Source of the DNA: Geobacteraceae bacterium
Lineage (GTDB): Bacteria > Desulfobacterota > Desulfuromonadia > Geobacterales > Geobacteraceae
Reading direction: 5' to 3'
DNA length: 64,000 nucleotides
Assembly (NCBI GenBank): GCA_009773645.1
Contig: WSYB01000016.1
Coordinates: forward strand, 1 to 64,000
Positions 34,787 through 43,282 of this stretch are shown in pieces. Each line of letters opens with the position of its first letter. Within the stretch, counting starts at the first letter, position 1. Both the position numbers and the translations under genes were made by a program. The notes beneath the pieces were generated by a model. It saw only the letters and a program-made list of their open reading frames with translations, did not search any database and was not told the origin of the DNA.

Positions 34787-34998
34787 TAGTTACCTCCGCC
34801 CATGAAATACAGAAACTCCACAGTGTCGCCGTTCCTGACCACGGTTGATTCAAAGTTGTCCCGTTCCAGTATCTCGCCGTTCAGTTCCACCGTGACATAT
34901 TCGGGTTGCGCTACCTTCAGCTCGTCTAAGAGAGCGGTGATGTTCAGCGTCTCTTTCCTGTCAATTGTCGCGGGTTTGCCGTTCACTGTCAAATTCAT
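34786..34998 (-). CDS. hcyS: ThiS-like sulfur carrier protein (HcyS-like)
   Basis: A 70-residue ubiquitin-fold protein (MNLTVNGKPATI...LNITALLDEL...YVTVELNGEIL...GDTVEFLYFMGGGN). The C-terminal Gly-Gly needed for adenylation is followed by extra residues (GGGN), a precursor form that must be trimmed by the JAMM enzyme two genes downstream. The thiocarboxylate formed on it should supply sulfur to MetY. It lies between metY and the ThiF-like gene and overlaps the latter. Confidence 0.9.
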   Translation of the reverse strand: MNLTVNGKPATIDRKETLNITALLDELKVAQPEYVTVELNGEILERDNFESTVVRNGDTVEFLYFMGGGN

Positions 34999-35071
34999 TT
35001 TGGGGTTCTCCTTTTACGATTTGTTTCGAGCACGATGGTTATGAAGCCGGCAGGGTCTCAACCCGTCGGGT

Positions 35072-36325
35072 CTAAATATTATCCAGGGCTTCTGCAAAGT
35101 CGTCAATAATATCGTCAATATCCTCGATACCGACAGAGACGCGGACCAGTTCTTCGGTAACCCCCATGAGGGCCTTCTCTTCCGGACCGAAGTCGCTGCA
35201 GATGGTGCTGGCGGGGTGGATAACCAGAGTCTTGGCGTCTCCGATATTGGCCAGATTCTTGGCCAGCTTGACGCCGTTGATGAACCGGAAGGCGGCACTT
35301 TTGTCCGCTAGGCCGAAAGTAAGAAGGCCGCTATATTTCCCCTTGTAAAGCCTTTTTGCCACTCCATGGTGGGGAGAATCCTCCAGGCCCGGGTAGTTTA
35401 CCCATTTCACCTTGTCATGCCCTTTGAGAAAACGGGCAAGCTGCATGGCGTTTTCGCAGTGGCGGTCCATGCGAAGCGCCAGGGTTTCGATTCCCTCGGT
35501 GAGGAGAAAAGAGTTCATGGGGGCGGGGCAGGCGCCGAAGTCCTTATGTATCAGCTTTCGGGCACGGGCGGTGAAGGCGAAGTTGCGGTATTTCTTGGCA
35601 AACGGCTCGAAATGGGGGAATTTTCCGCTCCCCCAATCGAAACTCCCCATGTCGATGATAGCCCCGCCTATGGCGCTTCCGGTGCCGTTGATGAACTTGC
35701 TTGTGGAGTGGATTACGATGTCTGCACCGAGCTCCGTCCCCCTGGCCAGATAGGGGGTGGTGACGGTGGCGTCCACCATGAGGGGGACTCCTGCCTCTTG
35801 TGCCGCGGCAGCAATCGCCGGGATGTCGGGAACATCCAGCTTCGGGTTGCCGATGGTTTCCACGAAGATGAGTCGGGTCTGTTCGGTTATGCCGTTTCTC
35901 ACGGCAGTAATATCTGTCGGGTCGACAAACTTTGCCCTTATCCCGTAATTGGCCAGGGTGTCGCGAAACAGGGAAAAGGTGCCGCCAAAAAGGGATGAAG
36001 AGGCGAGGATTTCGTCGCCACTCCTGACGATTGTCATGACGGCTGTGGTGATGGCAGCCATACCGGATGCTGTAGCGATTGCGGCAATTCCTCCCTCCAG
36101 GAGCGCCAGTCGTTTCTCCAGGCTCTCCGTGGTGGGGTTGCCGATCCGGGTGTATACCTGCCCAACCTTTCTCCCCCGGAAGATGTCTTCCAGGTCTTCC
36201 GCGGTGTGGTGGGCAAAGGAAGATGATTGTACAACAGGGACTGTCGTGGCCCCGGCCGGCCCCGCTTCCAGTCCGCCGTGAATCAACAATGTGTCGAACC
36301 TTAATTTACGTGCCTTGATAGTCAT
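35072..36325 (-). CDS. metY: O-acetylhomoserine sulfhydrylase MetY
   Basis: A 417-residue Cys/Met-metabolism PLP enzyme. The lysine that binds PLP is K210 in HSTSKFINGTGSAIGG. YTRIGNPTT near the N terminus, FVETIGNPKLDV and the FGACPAPMNSFLLTEGIETL block fit the O-acetylhomoserine branch. It makes homocysteine, here probably with sulfur from a protein thiocarboxylate because the carrier, activator and protease genes follow in order. A SAM-I riboswitch with terminator lies in its leader, so methionine supply represses it. Confidence 0.95.
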   Translation of the reverse strand: MTIKARKLRFDTLLIHGGLEAGPAGATTVPVVQSSSFAHHTAEDLEDIFRGRKVGQVYTRIGNPTTESLEKRLALLEGGIAAIATASGMAAITTAVMTIVRSGDEILASSSLFGGTFSLFRDTLANYGIRAKFVDPTDITAVRNGITEQTRLIFVETIGNPKLDVPDIPAIAAAAQEAGVPLMVDATVTTPYLARGTELGADIVIHSTSKFINGTGSAIGGAIIDMGSFDWGSGKFPHFEPFAKKYRNFAFTARARKLIHKDFGACPAPMNSFLLTEGIETLALRMDRHCENAMQLARFLKGHDKVKWVNYPGLEDSPHHGVAKRLYKGKYSGLLTFGLADKSAAFRFINGVKLAKNLANIGDAKTLVIHPASTICSDFGPEEKALMGVTEELVRVSVGIEDIDDIIDDFAEALDNI

Positions 36326-36346
36326 GCGGTTTTTTCTCCTCTCGGT

Positions 36347-36380
36347 AAACAGAAAACCCCATCTCGTTTGAGATGGGGCT
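36347..36380 (-). terminator. Riboswitch-controlled terminator before metY
   Basis: CCCCATCTC pairs with GAGATGGGG around GTTT or AAAC, followed on the minus strand by TTTTCTGTTT. The 5' arm can instead pair with the GATGGGG of the riboswitch P1 strand (36427-36433), which gives a plausible antiterminator. Confidence 0.85.
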
Positions 36381-36420
36381 TCTATACTTCAAAGGAGACT
36401 GCATCCTTTTTTTCTGTCGG

Positions 36421-36540
36421 CACCCACCCCATCTTTGCCTGGTAAGTTGGCAGGATTTAGCACCTGGCATTCGCTTCCGCGAATCGGTTGCTGTGGTTTC
36501 GCAGGGCCTTTCCCTCCACCACTCTCGATAAAGCAGGACT
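36421..36540 (-). promoter_or_regulatory. SAM-I (S-box) riboswitch
   Basis: On the minus strand the S-box core is easy to read: TTATCGAGAG, GGTGGAGGGA, the kink-turn and internal loop GGCCCTGCGAAACC, GCAACC, a GC hairpin, then AGGTGCTAAATCC. A weak P1 can form between TTTATC and GATGGGG. With SAM bound the downstream hairpin at 36347-36380 would form and stop transcription before metY. The class is established; only the fit is judged by eye. Confidence 0.93.
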
Positions 36541-36675
36541 TTCTGTGTATTTAATTGTTGAGTTAATCTATACAATATTTGTCAAAATTATGTCAAGTAA
36601 TAAAATGGATAAGTTTAGTAAAATTGTCAGAAATCCTGGCCGCAAAAAAAAGGCCAATATGGAAGTTTACCGGTA

Positions 36676-36712
36676 CAAAAAAAGGACCCAAAACATATGG
36701 GTCCCTTTTTTC
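36676..36712 (-). terminator. Terminator after rpoH
   Basis: AAAAAAGGGACCCA and TGGGTCCTTTTTTT form a symmetric hairpin that can act on both strands. It starts 24 bases past the rpoH stop. Confidence 0.8.
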
Positions 36713-36735
36713 AATCACCGTCGAAATGTGCGGGT

Positions 36736-37590
36736 TCAGGCAGCGGATGCCTGGGCTATGAGGGGGGTCAACGCGGCCTTCAACTTTTTCAGCGCACCTT
36801 CCTCGATCTGGCGCACCCTTTCCCTGGAAATGGAGAAATGGTCTGCAATTTCCTGCAGGGTCTCGGGCTCGTCGGCGGTCACCCGCTGCTCAATTACATA
36901 CCGTTCCTTTTCATTGAGTCCTATGAGCGCCTGGGCGATTTCCCGACGCAGAATGGCGTTTTCCTGGACCTCGGCCAGCATCTCTTCCTGGTTTTGCCGA
37001 TCATCGGCCAAGTTGTCCAAGAGGGTAAAACCTTCACCGTCAACCACTTCTGCATCAAGGGAGAAGTCGCCGCGCATGCGCTGCCCCATTTCTTCGACTT
37101 CAGCCTCTTTAACGTCAAGATGTGTTGCGGTAATCTGAACATCATCATCGCCAAGCATGTTTCTGATGGCGTTTTTCGCCTGGTTCAACTTGAAAAAGAG
37201 CTTTCTCTGGGCCTGGGTGGTCCCTATTTTCAGCAGACTCCAGGCCGAGATGATATGATTCTGGATGTACGCGCGAATCCACCAGACGGCGTACGAGATG
37301 AGACGGAATCCCTTGTAAGGGTTGAATTTGCGCACCGCCATCATGAGCCCCACGTTCCCTTCCTGGATGAGGTCGAGCATCTTCATGCCGTAAGCCCGGT
37401 ATTCCGCGGCAACCTTCACCACGAAGCGGAGGTTTGAGGTAATAAGCGCATGGGCGGCCTCCAGATCCTTCTTCTCGTAAAACTTTACGGCAAGACGATA
37501 TTCCTCTTCCGCGGAGAGGGTGGGAAAGCGTCGTATTTCGGCAAGATAAACGTTAAGGCTGTCTGCAACGACGGGCAGAGTCATGGCCAT
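36736..37590 (-). CDS. rpoH: Heat-shock sigma factor RpoH (sigma-32)
   Basis: 284 residues with regions 2.1-2.4 (NLRFVVKVAAEYRAYGMKMLDLIQEGNVGLM...FRLISYAVWWIRAYIQ, which includes the -10 reading segment) and region 4 (ISRERVRQIEEGALKKLK). The RpoH box QRKLFFKLNQ (from 128) sets it apart from RpoD. It directs transcription of chaperone and protease genes. A CIRCE operator lies 35 bases before the start, so HrcA should repress it. The initiator could also be the second Met (residue 3). Confidence 0.95.
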   Translation of the reverse strand: MAMTLPVVADSLNVYLAEIRRFPTLSAEEEYRLAVKFYEKKDLEAAHALITSNLRFVVKVAAEYRAYGMKMLDLIQEGNVGLMMAVRKFNPYKGFRLISYAVWWIRAYIQNHIISAWSLLKIGTTQAQRKLFFKLNQAKNAIRNMLGDDDVQITATHLDVKEAEVEEMGQRMRGDFSLDAEVVDGEGFTLLDNLADDRQNQEEMLAEVQENAILRREIAQALIGLNEKERYVIEQRVTADEPETLQEIADHFSISRERVRQIEEGALKKLKAALTPLIAQASAA

Positions 37591-37624
37591 CTGAAACTTC
37601 CTCCTTGACCGGCGTCTAAAAAAA

Positions 37625-37651
37625 TTAGCACTCGGGGGTCCCGAGTGCTAG
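37625..37651 (-). promoter_or_regulatory. CIRCE operator (HrcA site) upstream of rpoH
   Basis: TTAGCACTC, nine bases, GAGTGCTAG. This matches the consensus TTAGCACTC-N9-GAGTGCTAA in 17 of 18 arm positions. The HrcA repressor binds such sites upstream of groESL and dnaK. Here it makes the heat-shock sigma factor subject to HrcA, as described before for Geobacter to my knowledge. Confidence 0.93.
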
Positions 37652-37695
37652 TAATTTAACAACGGATAAAAAAAAATTCAAGTGGGTAAAACAAA

Positions 37696-38157
37696 TTATT
37701 TTTGCTGGTACATCAGGACGGTCATTTCAGGCCGCCTGGGGGAATAGGCAAATGTTATTCTGGAGTTTCCGTCTTCCCATACATAGGTGATCATATGGGG
37801 AGCGGCCGACCGGTCCATGACTCCCTCGCCGTAAGACTTTTTGTGCTTGGCCAGGAGGTTTTCAATGCCGGTCTTTTTCACATAGGCAGCGTTGAAGGTG
37901 ACGGAAACCGCATTCAGCCCGCTCTCTTTAAATCCAAAGGTGCGCTGACTCATCTCTCTGTTTGGTTTGACCTGCTTGTAAATGACCTGGTCGCCAAGTT
38001 TTCCCAGATTTCCATTGCGATATTTATTCATCACCTTGTGCAGGTCCGTTCCCCACTTCATGCCGGCATAGCCCGCAAAAAGCCCGGCGGGGAATGCTGC
38101 AGTGGCGCTTACCAGAAGCGTTGCAAGGATTATGGAAATGGCAAAAGACTTTTTCAT
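37696..38157 (-). CDS. Exported hypothetical protein
   Basis: 153 residues. A signal peptide (MKKSFAISIILATLLVSATAAFPAG) precedes a small alpha/beta domain with the repeated motif pattern GYAGMKWGTDLHKVMNKYRNG, FGFKESGLNAVSVTFNAAYVK, YGEGVMDRSA and VWEDGNSRITFAY. The G.KWG...V pattern occurs in many exported bacterial proteins of unknown function. It is divergent from ilvE. Gene status is secure; the role is not known. Confidence 0.75.
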   Translation of the reverse strand: MKKSFAISIILATLLVSATAAFPAGLFAGYAGMKWGTDLHKVMNKYRNGNLGKLGDQVIYKQVKPNREMSQRTFGFKESGLNAVSVTFNAAYVKKTGIENLLAKHKKSYGEGVMDRSAAPHMITYVWEDGNSRITFAYSPRRPEMTVLMYQQK

Positions 38158-38334
38158 GCCGGCTCCTTTGGCAATTTATATGCATATCCCGAAAGATACG
38201 CGGTAATAGGGAAGAAGTCAAGGCATACCGATGTGGCTGCGAAGCGGAAAAATCCTTGCCCGCTGCATGGTTATGTGATAAATGATTATACTATTCATCC
38301 CGGCGCCCTGCACCGAAAACGGAGGTTTCAGCAG

Positions 38335-39414
38335 ATGGAAATGGAAATCAAAGTGGTTCCTCTTCCGGAGGAAAAAAAGAAGGCCAAATACACCGATGAG
38401 TCCAAACTCGGTTTTGGCAGGATATTTACCGACCGGATGCTCCTGGCCGATTGGAAGGCGGGTCAGGGATGGGGGGATGCCCGCATTGAGCCCTATGCTC
38501 CTTTTGTCCTCGATCCCGCATGCCTGGTGTTTCACTATGCCCAGGAGATATTCGAGGGACTCAAGGCCTATAAATGGAAAGACGGAACCATTGCCCTGTT
38601 CCGGCCGGAGATGAACGCTCGGCGCTTCAATCATTCCGCAGTAAGGATGTGTATGCCGGAGGTGCCTGAAGAGCTCTTTCTCAAGGGGATAGAAGAGTTG
38701 GTACGACTTGAGATGGATTGGGTTCCCGGCTCAGAGGGGACGTCCATGTACATCCGTCCCACCATGATCGCGGTTGAGCCGGTGCTGGGTGTTAAGCCTT
38801 CAGACTGCTTCTGTTTCTATGTCATTCTTTCGCCAGTCGGCGCTTATTACCCCGCAGGGTTTAATCCGATAAACATACTGGTCGAGGACCAGTATGTCCG
38901 GGCAGTTGCCGGAGGCACCGGTGAAGCCAAGACCGGTGCCAATTATGCCGCTTCTTTGAAAGCCGCCCTGGAAGCTAAAAAGAAGGGATTCGACCAGGTA
39001 CTCTGGCTGGACGGGGTCCATAAACGCTTCGTCGAAGAAGTAGGGGCCATGAACATGCTGTTCGCCTATGGAGACAGGGTAGTGACCGCCCCGTTAACCG
39101 GTTCCATCCTGAACGGCATTACCCGTGATTCCGTCATCAAACTCGCCGATTCTCTCGGCTTCAAGGTGGAAGAGCGCCAGATCGATGTTAATGAGCTTCT
39201 GCTCGACATAAATGCAGGTAAGGTGACGGAAGCCTTCGGCAGCGGCACAGCTGCTGTTATCACCCCTGTTGGATCTCTCAGTTACAAGGGGGAAACCATC
39301 CCCGTGGGTAATGGCGGCGTGGGCAGATTGACCCGGAAGCTCTACGATACCCTGACCGGTATCCAGTACGGGAAAATCGCGGATACCTTCGGCTGGATGC
39401 GAAAAATCGCCTAG
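38335..39414 (+). CDS. ilvE: Branched-chain amino-acid aminotransferase
   Basis: A 359-residue fold-type IV PLP aminotransferase of the longer (BCAT2/eukaryote-like) type: VFHYAQEIFEGLKAYK, MNARRFNHSA.RM.MP, the PLP lysine in GTGEAKTGANYAAS, LWLDG...VEEVGAMN and the C-terminal GTAAVITPVGSL. It interconverts Ile, Leu and Val with their 2-oxo acids using 2-oxoglutarate. The ATG at 38335 has GGAGG nine bases upstream; the next ATG is too far. It ends just before a small Cys-rich gene. Confidence 0.95.
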   Translation: MEMEIKVVPLPEEKKKAKYTDESKLGFGRIFTDRMLLADWKAGQGWGDARIEPYAPFVLDPACLVFHYAQEIFEGLKAYKWKDGTIALFRPEMNARRFNHSAVRMCMPEVPEELFLKGIEELVRLEMDWVPGSEGTSMYIRPTMIAVEPVLGVKPSDCFCFYVILSPVGAYYPAGFNPINILVEDQYVRAVAGGTGEAKTGANYAASLKAALEAKKKGFDQVLWLDGVHKRFVEEVGAMNMLFAYGDRVVTAPLTGSILNGITRDSVIKLADSLGFKVEERQIDVNELLLDINAGKVTEAFGSGTAAVITPVGSLSYKGETIPVGNGGVGRLTRKLYDTLTGIQYGKIADTFGWMRKIA

Positions 39415-39452
39415 GAGTCATAAATAGTTTCCATCCGGAAACTCCGGATGCG

Positions 39453-39614
39453 ATGGGTGACATGAAGCAGCAAGCCAATATCAACAAACTCTGCATTTCC
39501 TGCCGCAGGCCCTGCAAACAGCCGTCAACCGTGGTTGTCGCCTCCTGCCCCCGTTACTACCTGGGTCCTAAAATTAAGAGATCCCAGTGGAAACAGATGG
39601 AACTTCCCTGGTAG
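39453..39614 (+). CDS. 53-residue cysteine-rich protein, hypothetical
   Basis: A short frame following ilvE by 38 bases: MGDMKQQANINKLCISCRRP, then a further Cys (CKQP) and ASCPRYYLGP. Four cysteines fit one zinc site. The ribosome site is weak; the ATG at 39462 is an alternative start. It could be co-transcribed with ilvE. Real gene status is likely but not certain. Confidence 0.5.
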   Translation: MGDMKQQANINKLCISCRRPCKQPSTVVVASCPRYYLGPKIKRSQWKQMELPW

Positions 39615-39624
39615 ACCGCTTCCT

Positions 39625-39888
39625 TCACCGCCTTTCCCAAAGCCCTTTTTGCTGCTTGTCCTGCTGGACTTTCTTCTGTTCCGAAGCGGAGGATGGGTTT
39701 ACGACCGCTTTCGCCACTATCGTTTTATTCTGCTGCGTTGCCAGCTCTTCCTGCTGTTGATACGCCGTCCATTCGACATTTATCGCCTCAACCTGCAGTT
39801 CTTTGACCGCTGCCCTGCCGATAATTTGCAGCTCGCTGCACCCGGTGAGACTCAAAATTGCCAGAGACATAAGAAGTATCCTTGTCAT
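39625..39888 (-). CDS. Small lipoprotein, hypothetical
   Basis: 87 residues. A lipoprotein signal with lipobox LTGC (Cys 17) is followed by a polar helical region rich in Gln and Glu and a basic tail (KKVQQDKQQKGLWERR). GGGAGGCG precedes the ATG. It converges on the Cys-rich gene, with a ten-base gap. No family recognised. Confidence 0.65.
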   Translation of the reverse strand: MTRILLMSLAILSLTGCSELQIIGRAAVKELQVEAINVEWTAYQQQEELATQQNKTIVAKAVVNPSSASEQKKVQQDKQQKGLWERR

Positions 39889-40158
39889 GACGCGCCTCCC
39901 GTAAATTTGTCATTGTTGCCTTCATTAAGTACGATTTCCGTGCCAAGTAACTTTAATATGTAAAGCATTGGAATGACTGGGATATTCCATTGCAAGGCTT
40001 TCCCGTGCTGGCCTAATAATGAACAACCGGCAACCGCAGTCGCTGCCAAACTGCTAATTTAATTGAGCTTGTTAGGGATTGCACAGGGGACGTCAAGCGT
40101 GAACAGCAGGGAGAGTGGCTGGGTCGACTCAGCATATTTTTTGATTTCCGGCTGAGCC
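39889..40158. other. 270-base gap before the clpB promoter
   Basis: No gene or recognisable operator is seen here. In particular I find no CIRCE copy, and no good sigma-32 site beyond the mixed promoter listed next. Confidence 0.4.
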
Positions 40159-40187
40159 TTGACACGGGTTATGAGCGTGTCTATTCT
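40159..40187 (+). promoter_or_regulatory. Predicted promoter of clpB
   Basis: TTGACA (40159-40164), 17 bases, TATTCT (40182-40187), ending 32 bases before the clpB start. The upstream CCTTGACAC context overlaps part of a sigma-32-like -35 box (CTTGAAA), but the matching -10 (CCCCAT-like) is not evident. Confidence 0.55.
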
Positions 40188-40219
40188 TTGGTTAAGAACC
40201 TGAAAAAGGAGCGCTTTCC

Positions 40220-42814
40220 ATGATAAGACCGGAAAAAATGACGATAAAAACCCAGGAGGCCTTGGCGGCGGCCCAGGAAGCCGCATCAAGGCTGGGAAAT
40301 GCGGCTGTGGAACCTGAACATCTCCTTCTGGCCTTGTTGGAGCAGGAAGGTGGTCTGGCAGCCCCGCTTTTACAGAAGATAGGGGCAAATCCGGATTTCA
40401 TCAGGAGCAAGGTGGAATCCGCCCTGAAGAAGCTGCCTCAGGCGAGCGGTGCCGCTATGCAGCCCACCCTTTCCCGCTCCCTCTACCAGCTCCTGGAGAA
40501 TGCCCAGAAAGAGGCAGACGCCATGAAGGATGAGTTTGTCTCAACCGAGCACCTCCTTTTGGTCATGGCGGCGGATAAGGGGAGTGGAGCGGCCGGTATC
40601 CTGGCTGACAACGGGGTGACCCGTGGGGCGATTCTTGCGGCTTTAAAGGAGGTGAGAGGCGATGAGCGGATCACCGACCAGGCCCCTGAGGATAAGTACC
40701 AGGCCCTGGCCAAATATGCCCGCGACCTCACCGATCTGGCCCGCCAGGGGAAGCTTGACCCGGTGATAGGTCGGGACGAGGAGATCCGCCGGGTAATCCA
40801 GGTTCTCTCCCGCCGTACCAAGAACAATCCGGTGCTGATAGGGGAGCCGGGGGTGGGGAAAACCGCCATCGTGGAGGGGCTGGCCCAGCGGATCATTTCC
40901 GGGGATGTTCCGGAAACCCTTAAGGAAAAGCGGCTGGTGGCCCTGGACATGGGGGCGCTCATCGCCGGGGCCAAGTACCGAGGCGAGTTCGAGGACCGGC
41001 TCAAAGCGGTGATCAAGGAGGTTACCAAGTCCGAGGGGAAGATCATCCTCTTCATCGACGAACTCCATACCCTGGTGGGGGCCGGGGCCGCGGAGGGGGC
41101 CATGGACGCCTCCAACATGCTGAAACCCGCATTGGCACGGGGGGAGCTCCACTGCATCGGTGCAACCACTCTTAATGAGTACCGTAAGTATATCGAGAAG
41201 GACGCGGCCCTGGAGCGCCGTTTCCAGCAGGTTTATACCGGGGAACCGTCAGTGGAGGACACCATAGCCATCCTGCGTGGTCTCAAGGAAAAATATGAAA
41301 CCTTTCACGGCACCCGTATCAAGGACAGCGCCATCATTGCCGCGGCGACCCTGTCCGACCGTTACATCACCGACCGTTTTCTTCCTGACAAGGCCATTGA
41401 CCTGATTGACGAGGCGGCTTCCCGGCTTCGGATCGAGATCGACTCCATGCCGACGGAGATCGACGAGGTGGAGAGAAAGATCATCCAACTGGAGATCGAG
41501 AAACAGGCGCTCTTGCGGGAGCAGGACCCCCATGCTCAGGAGCGGCTGAAAAAGCTCTCCGACGAGCTGGAAGGGCTAAAGGCAGAATCCGCTGAACTAA
41601 AAGCCCACTGGCTGAAAGAAAAGGAGATTATTGGGGCGCTCAGGGATTTGAAACAGCGGTTGGAGGAGAAAAAAGAGGAGGCCAGGCGCACCGAACGGGA
41701 GGGGAATCTGGCCCGTACGGCCGAAATCCGCTACGGTGATATTCCTGCCATTGAGAAGGAGATGGCAGAGAAAAACCGGCAGCTCGTGGAGATACAGAAA
41801 GAGGGGAAGATGCTTCCCGAAGAGGTGGACGGTGACATGATCGCCGAAATAGTCGCCAAGTGGACCGGCATTCCCGTCTCTCGCATGCTGGAGGGTGAGT
41901 CGGAAAAGCTGATCAGGATGGAGGAACGGCTCAAGACACGGGTGGTGGGACAGGACGACGCGCTGGTGCTGGTGGCCAATGCGGTCCGTCGGGCGAGGTC
42001 GGGGCTTTCCGACCCGAACCGTCCCATTGGCTCCTTTATCTTCCTGGGTCCCACCGGGGTCGGAAAGACCGAGACCGCCCGTGCCCTGGCAGAGTTCCTG
42101 TTTGATGACGACCAGGCCATTGTCCGGATCGACATGAGCGAGTATCAGGAAAAGCACACCGTGGCCAGGCTCATCGGCGCTCCTCCCGGCTATGTGGGGT
42201 ACGAAGAGGGGGGGCAGCTAACCGAGGCGATCAGACGTCGCCCGTACAGCATCGTTCTTTTCGACGAGATCGAGAAGGCCCACCCCGAGGTGTTCAACGT
42301 TCTTCTGCAGGTGCTGGACGATGGCCGGCTCACCGACGGCCAGGGACGGACCGTGGATTTTCGCAACACGGTGATCATCATGACAAGCAACCTCGGCTCC
42401 CAGTGGATCCAGCAGTACGGCGTCAGCGACTACGCCAGGATGCGGACCATGGTTATGGAAACCCTCAAAGAGAATTTCAAGCCTGAGTTTCTGAACCGGG
42501 TGGACGAGATCGTCATCTACCACGCCCTGCCGCTGGAACAGATCAAGAAGATCGTCGATATTCAGGTGAAAGGTCTGCAGGCACGTCTGGCCGACCGTCA
42601 CATTAATCTTGAGGTCAGCGACAAGGCCCGTGAGTTTCTGGCCAGGGAAGGGTATGATCCCGCCTACGGCGCAAGGCCTTTGAAACGGACCTTACAGCGT
42701 AAGGTGCAGGATCCCCTGGCGCTCATGCTTTTGGAAGGAAAATTTGCGGAAGGGGATACGGTGCTGGTGGACCTTGCCATGAGCGGCGATACACTGGTGA
42801 TAAAAAAGAAGTAA
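40220..42814 (+). CDS. clpB: ATP-dependent disaggregase ClpB
   Basis: 864 residues, the usual length. An N-terminal Clp repeat domain ([19 protein letters not shown]...) leads to NBD1 with Walker [16 protein letters not shown] and Walker [19 protein letters not shown]. Then come the long coiled-coil middle domain (about 410-530), and NBD2 with [15 protein letters not shown] and [13 protein letters not shown]. The ClpP-binding IGF loop is absent, as expected for ClpB. With DnaK it dissolves protein aggregates in the cytoplasm. AAAAAGGAGCG precedes the start. It stands alone and ends at a strong terminator. Confidence 0.97.
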   Translation: MIRPEKMTIKTQEALAAAQEAASRLGNAAVEPEHLLLALLEQEGGLAAPLLQKIGANPDFIRSKVESALKKLPQASGAAMQPTLSRSLYQLLENAQKEADAMKDEFVSTEHLLLVMAADKGSGAAGILADNGVTRGAILAALKEVRGDERITDQAPEDKYQALAKYARDLTDLARQGKLDPVIGRDEEIRRVIQVLSRRTKNNPVLIGEPGVGKTAIVEGLAQRIISGDVPETLKEKRLVALDMGALIAGAKYRGEFEDRLKAVIKEVTKSEGKIILFIDELHTLVGAGAAEGAMDASNMLKPALARGELHCIGATTLNEYRKYIEKDAALERRFQQVYTGEPSVEDTIAILRGLKEKYETFHGTRIKDSAIIAAATLSDRYITDRFLPDKAIDLIDEAASRLRIEIDSMPTEIDEVERKIIQLEIEKQALLREQDPHAQERLKKLSDELEGLKAESAELKAHWLKEKEIIGALRDLKQRLEEKKEEARRTEREGNLARTAEIRYGDIPAIEKEMAEKNRQLVEIQKEGKMLPEEVDGDMIAEIVAKWTGIPVSRMLEGESEKLIRMEERLKTRVVGQDDALVLVANAVRRARSGLSDPNRPIGSFIFLGPTGVGKTETARALAEFLFDDDQAIVRIDMSEYQEKHTVARLIGAPPGYVGYEEGGQLTEAIRRRPYSIVLFDEIEKAHPEVFNVLLQVLDDGRLTDGQGRTVDFRNTVIIMTSNLGSQWIQQYGVSDYARMRTMVMETLKENFKPEFLNRVDEIVIYHALPLEQIKKIVDIQVKGLQARLADRHINLEVSDKAREFLAREGYDPAYGARPLKRTLQRKVQDPLALMLLEGKFAEGDTVLVDLAMSGDTLVIKKK

Positions 42815-42832
42815 CCAGGTAAGGCCATAAGT

Positions 42833-42867
42833 AAAGGGGCATACTCCACAGGCATGCCCCTTTATTT
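42833..42867 (+). terminator. Terminator of clpB
   Basis: AAAGGGGCAT and ATGCCCCTTT form a perfect 10-bp stem with an 11-base loop, followed by ATTTG. Confidence 0.8.
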
Positions 42868-42901
42868 GATTGTTTATGCGGCGAAAGAGCGTTGTGCCGC
42901 C

Positions 42902-43267
42902 TTATTTCGCTTGCTCTTTGGACTGCAGCACAAAGGCAAACAGCTCTCTGCACATTTGCAGCCGTTTCCGGTAAACCTTTCTCGGAGTTTCTTCCAGCGA
43001 TTCAATGACCGGCTTCAACTTGTCACATCTCTCAATAAGCGATTGCAGTTCCGCTTTTGACAGGGACATGGAGTCATCAGTCCTTGAGCAGATATCCGCT
43101 ATCTCTTTTCTCCATGGCTCTTCCGCACAGGCCGGCTGCACGATATTGAACCCGGCGGTGCGCTCCCATTTGGCGGCAGGACCTGTCCCATATGGTGAAG
43201 TGGAGGGTGTCGCAACTACCGTAAATAGTCCCGTCAGTAATGTGAATAAGATTCTTATGAACGCCAT
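42902..43267 (-). CDS. Exported hypothetical protein
   Basis: 121 residues. An N-terminal hydrophobic segment (IRILFTLLTGLFTVVATPS) is followed by a helical domain with four cysteines (PACAEE, DICSRT, ERCDKL, QMCREL) spaced for two helix-joining disulfides. It lies 15 bases after the cytochrome gene and might be its partner. No ribosome site stands out beyond GGGTGATC. Family unknown. Confidence 0.55.
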   Translation of the reverse strand: MAFIRILFTLLTGLFTVVATPSTSPYGTGPAAKWERTAGFNIVQPACAEEPWRKEIADICSRTDDSMSLSKAELQSLIERCDKLKPVIESLEETPRKVYRKRLQMCRELFAFVLQSKEQAK

Positions 43268-43282
43268 ATGATCACCCTTCGG

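Noticed and set aside
37702-38334. Long in-frame extension upstream of ilvE
   Set aside because: It is antisense to an exported-protein gene and lacks a ribosome site; the GGAGG before 38335 fixes the start.
39889-40219. Search for a CIRCE or full sigma-32 promoter before clpB
   Set aside because: Only a sigma-70-type promoter with a partial CTTGA overlap could be seen.
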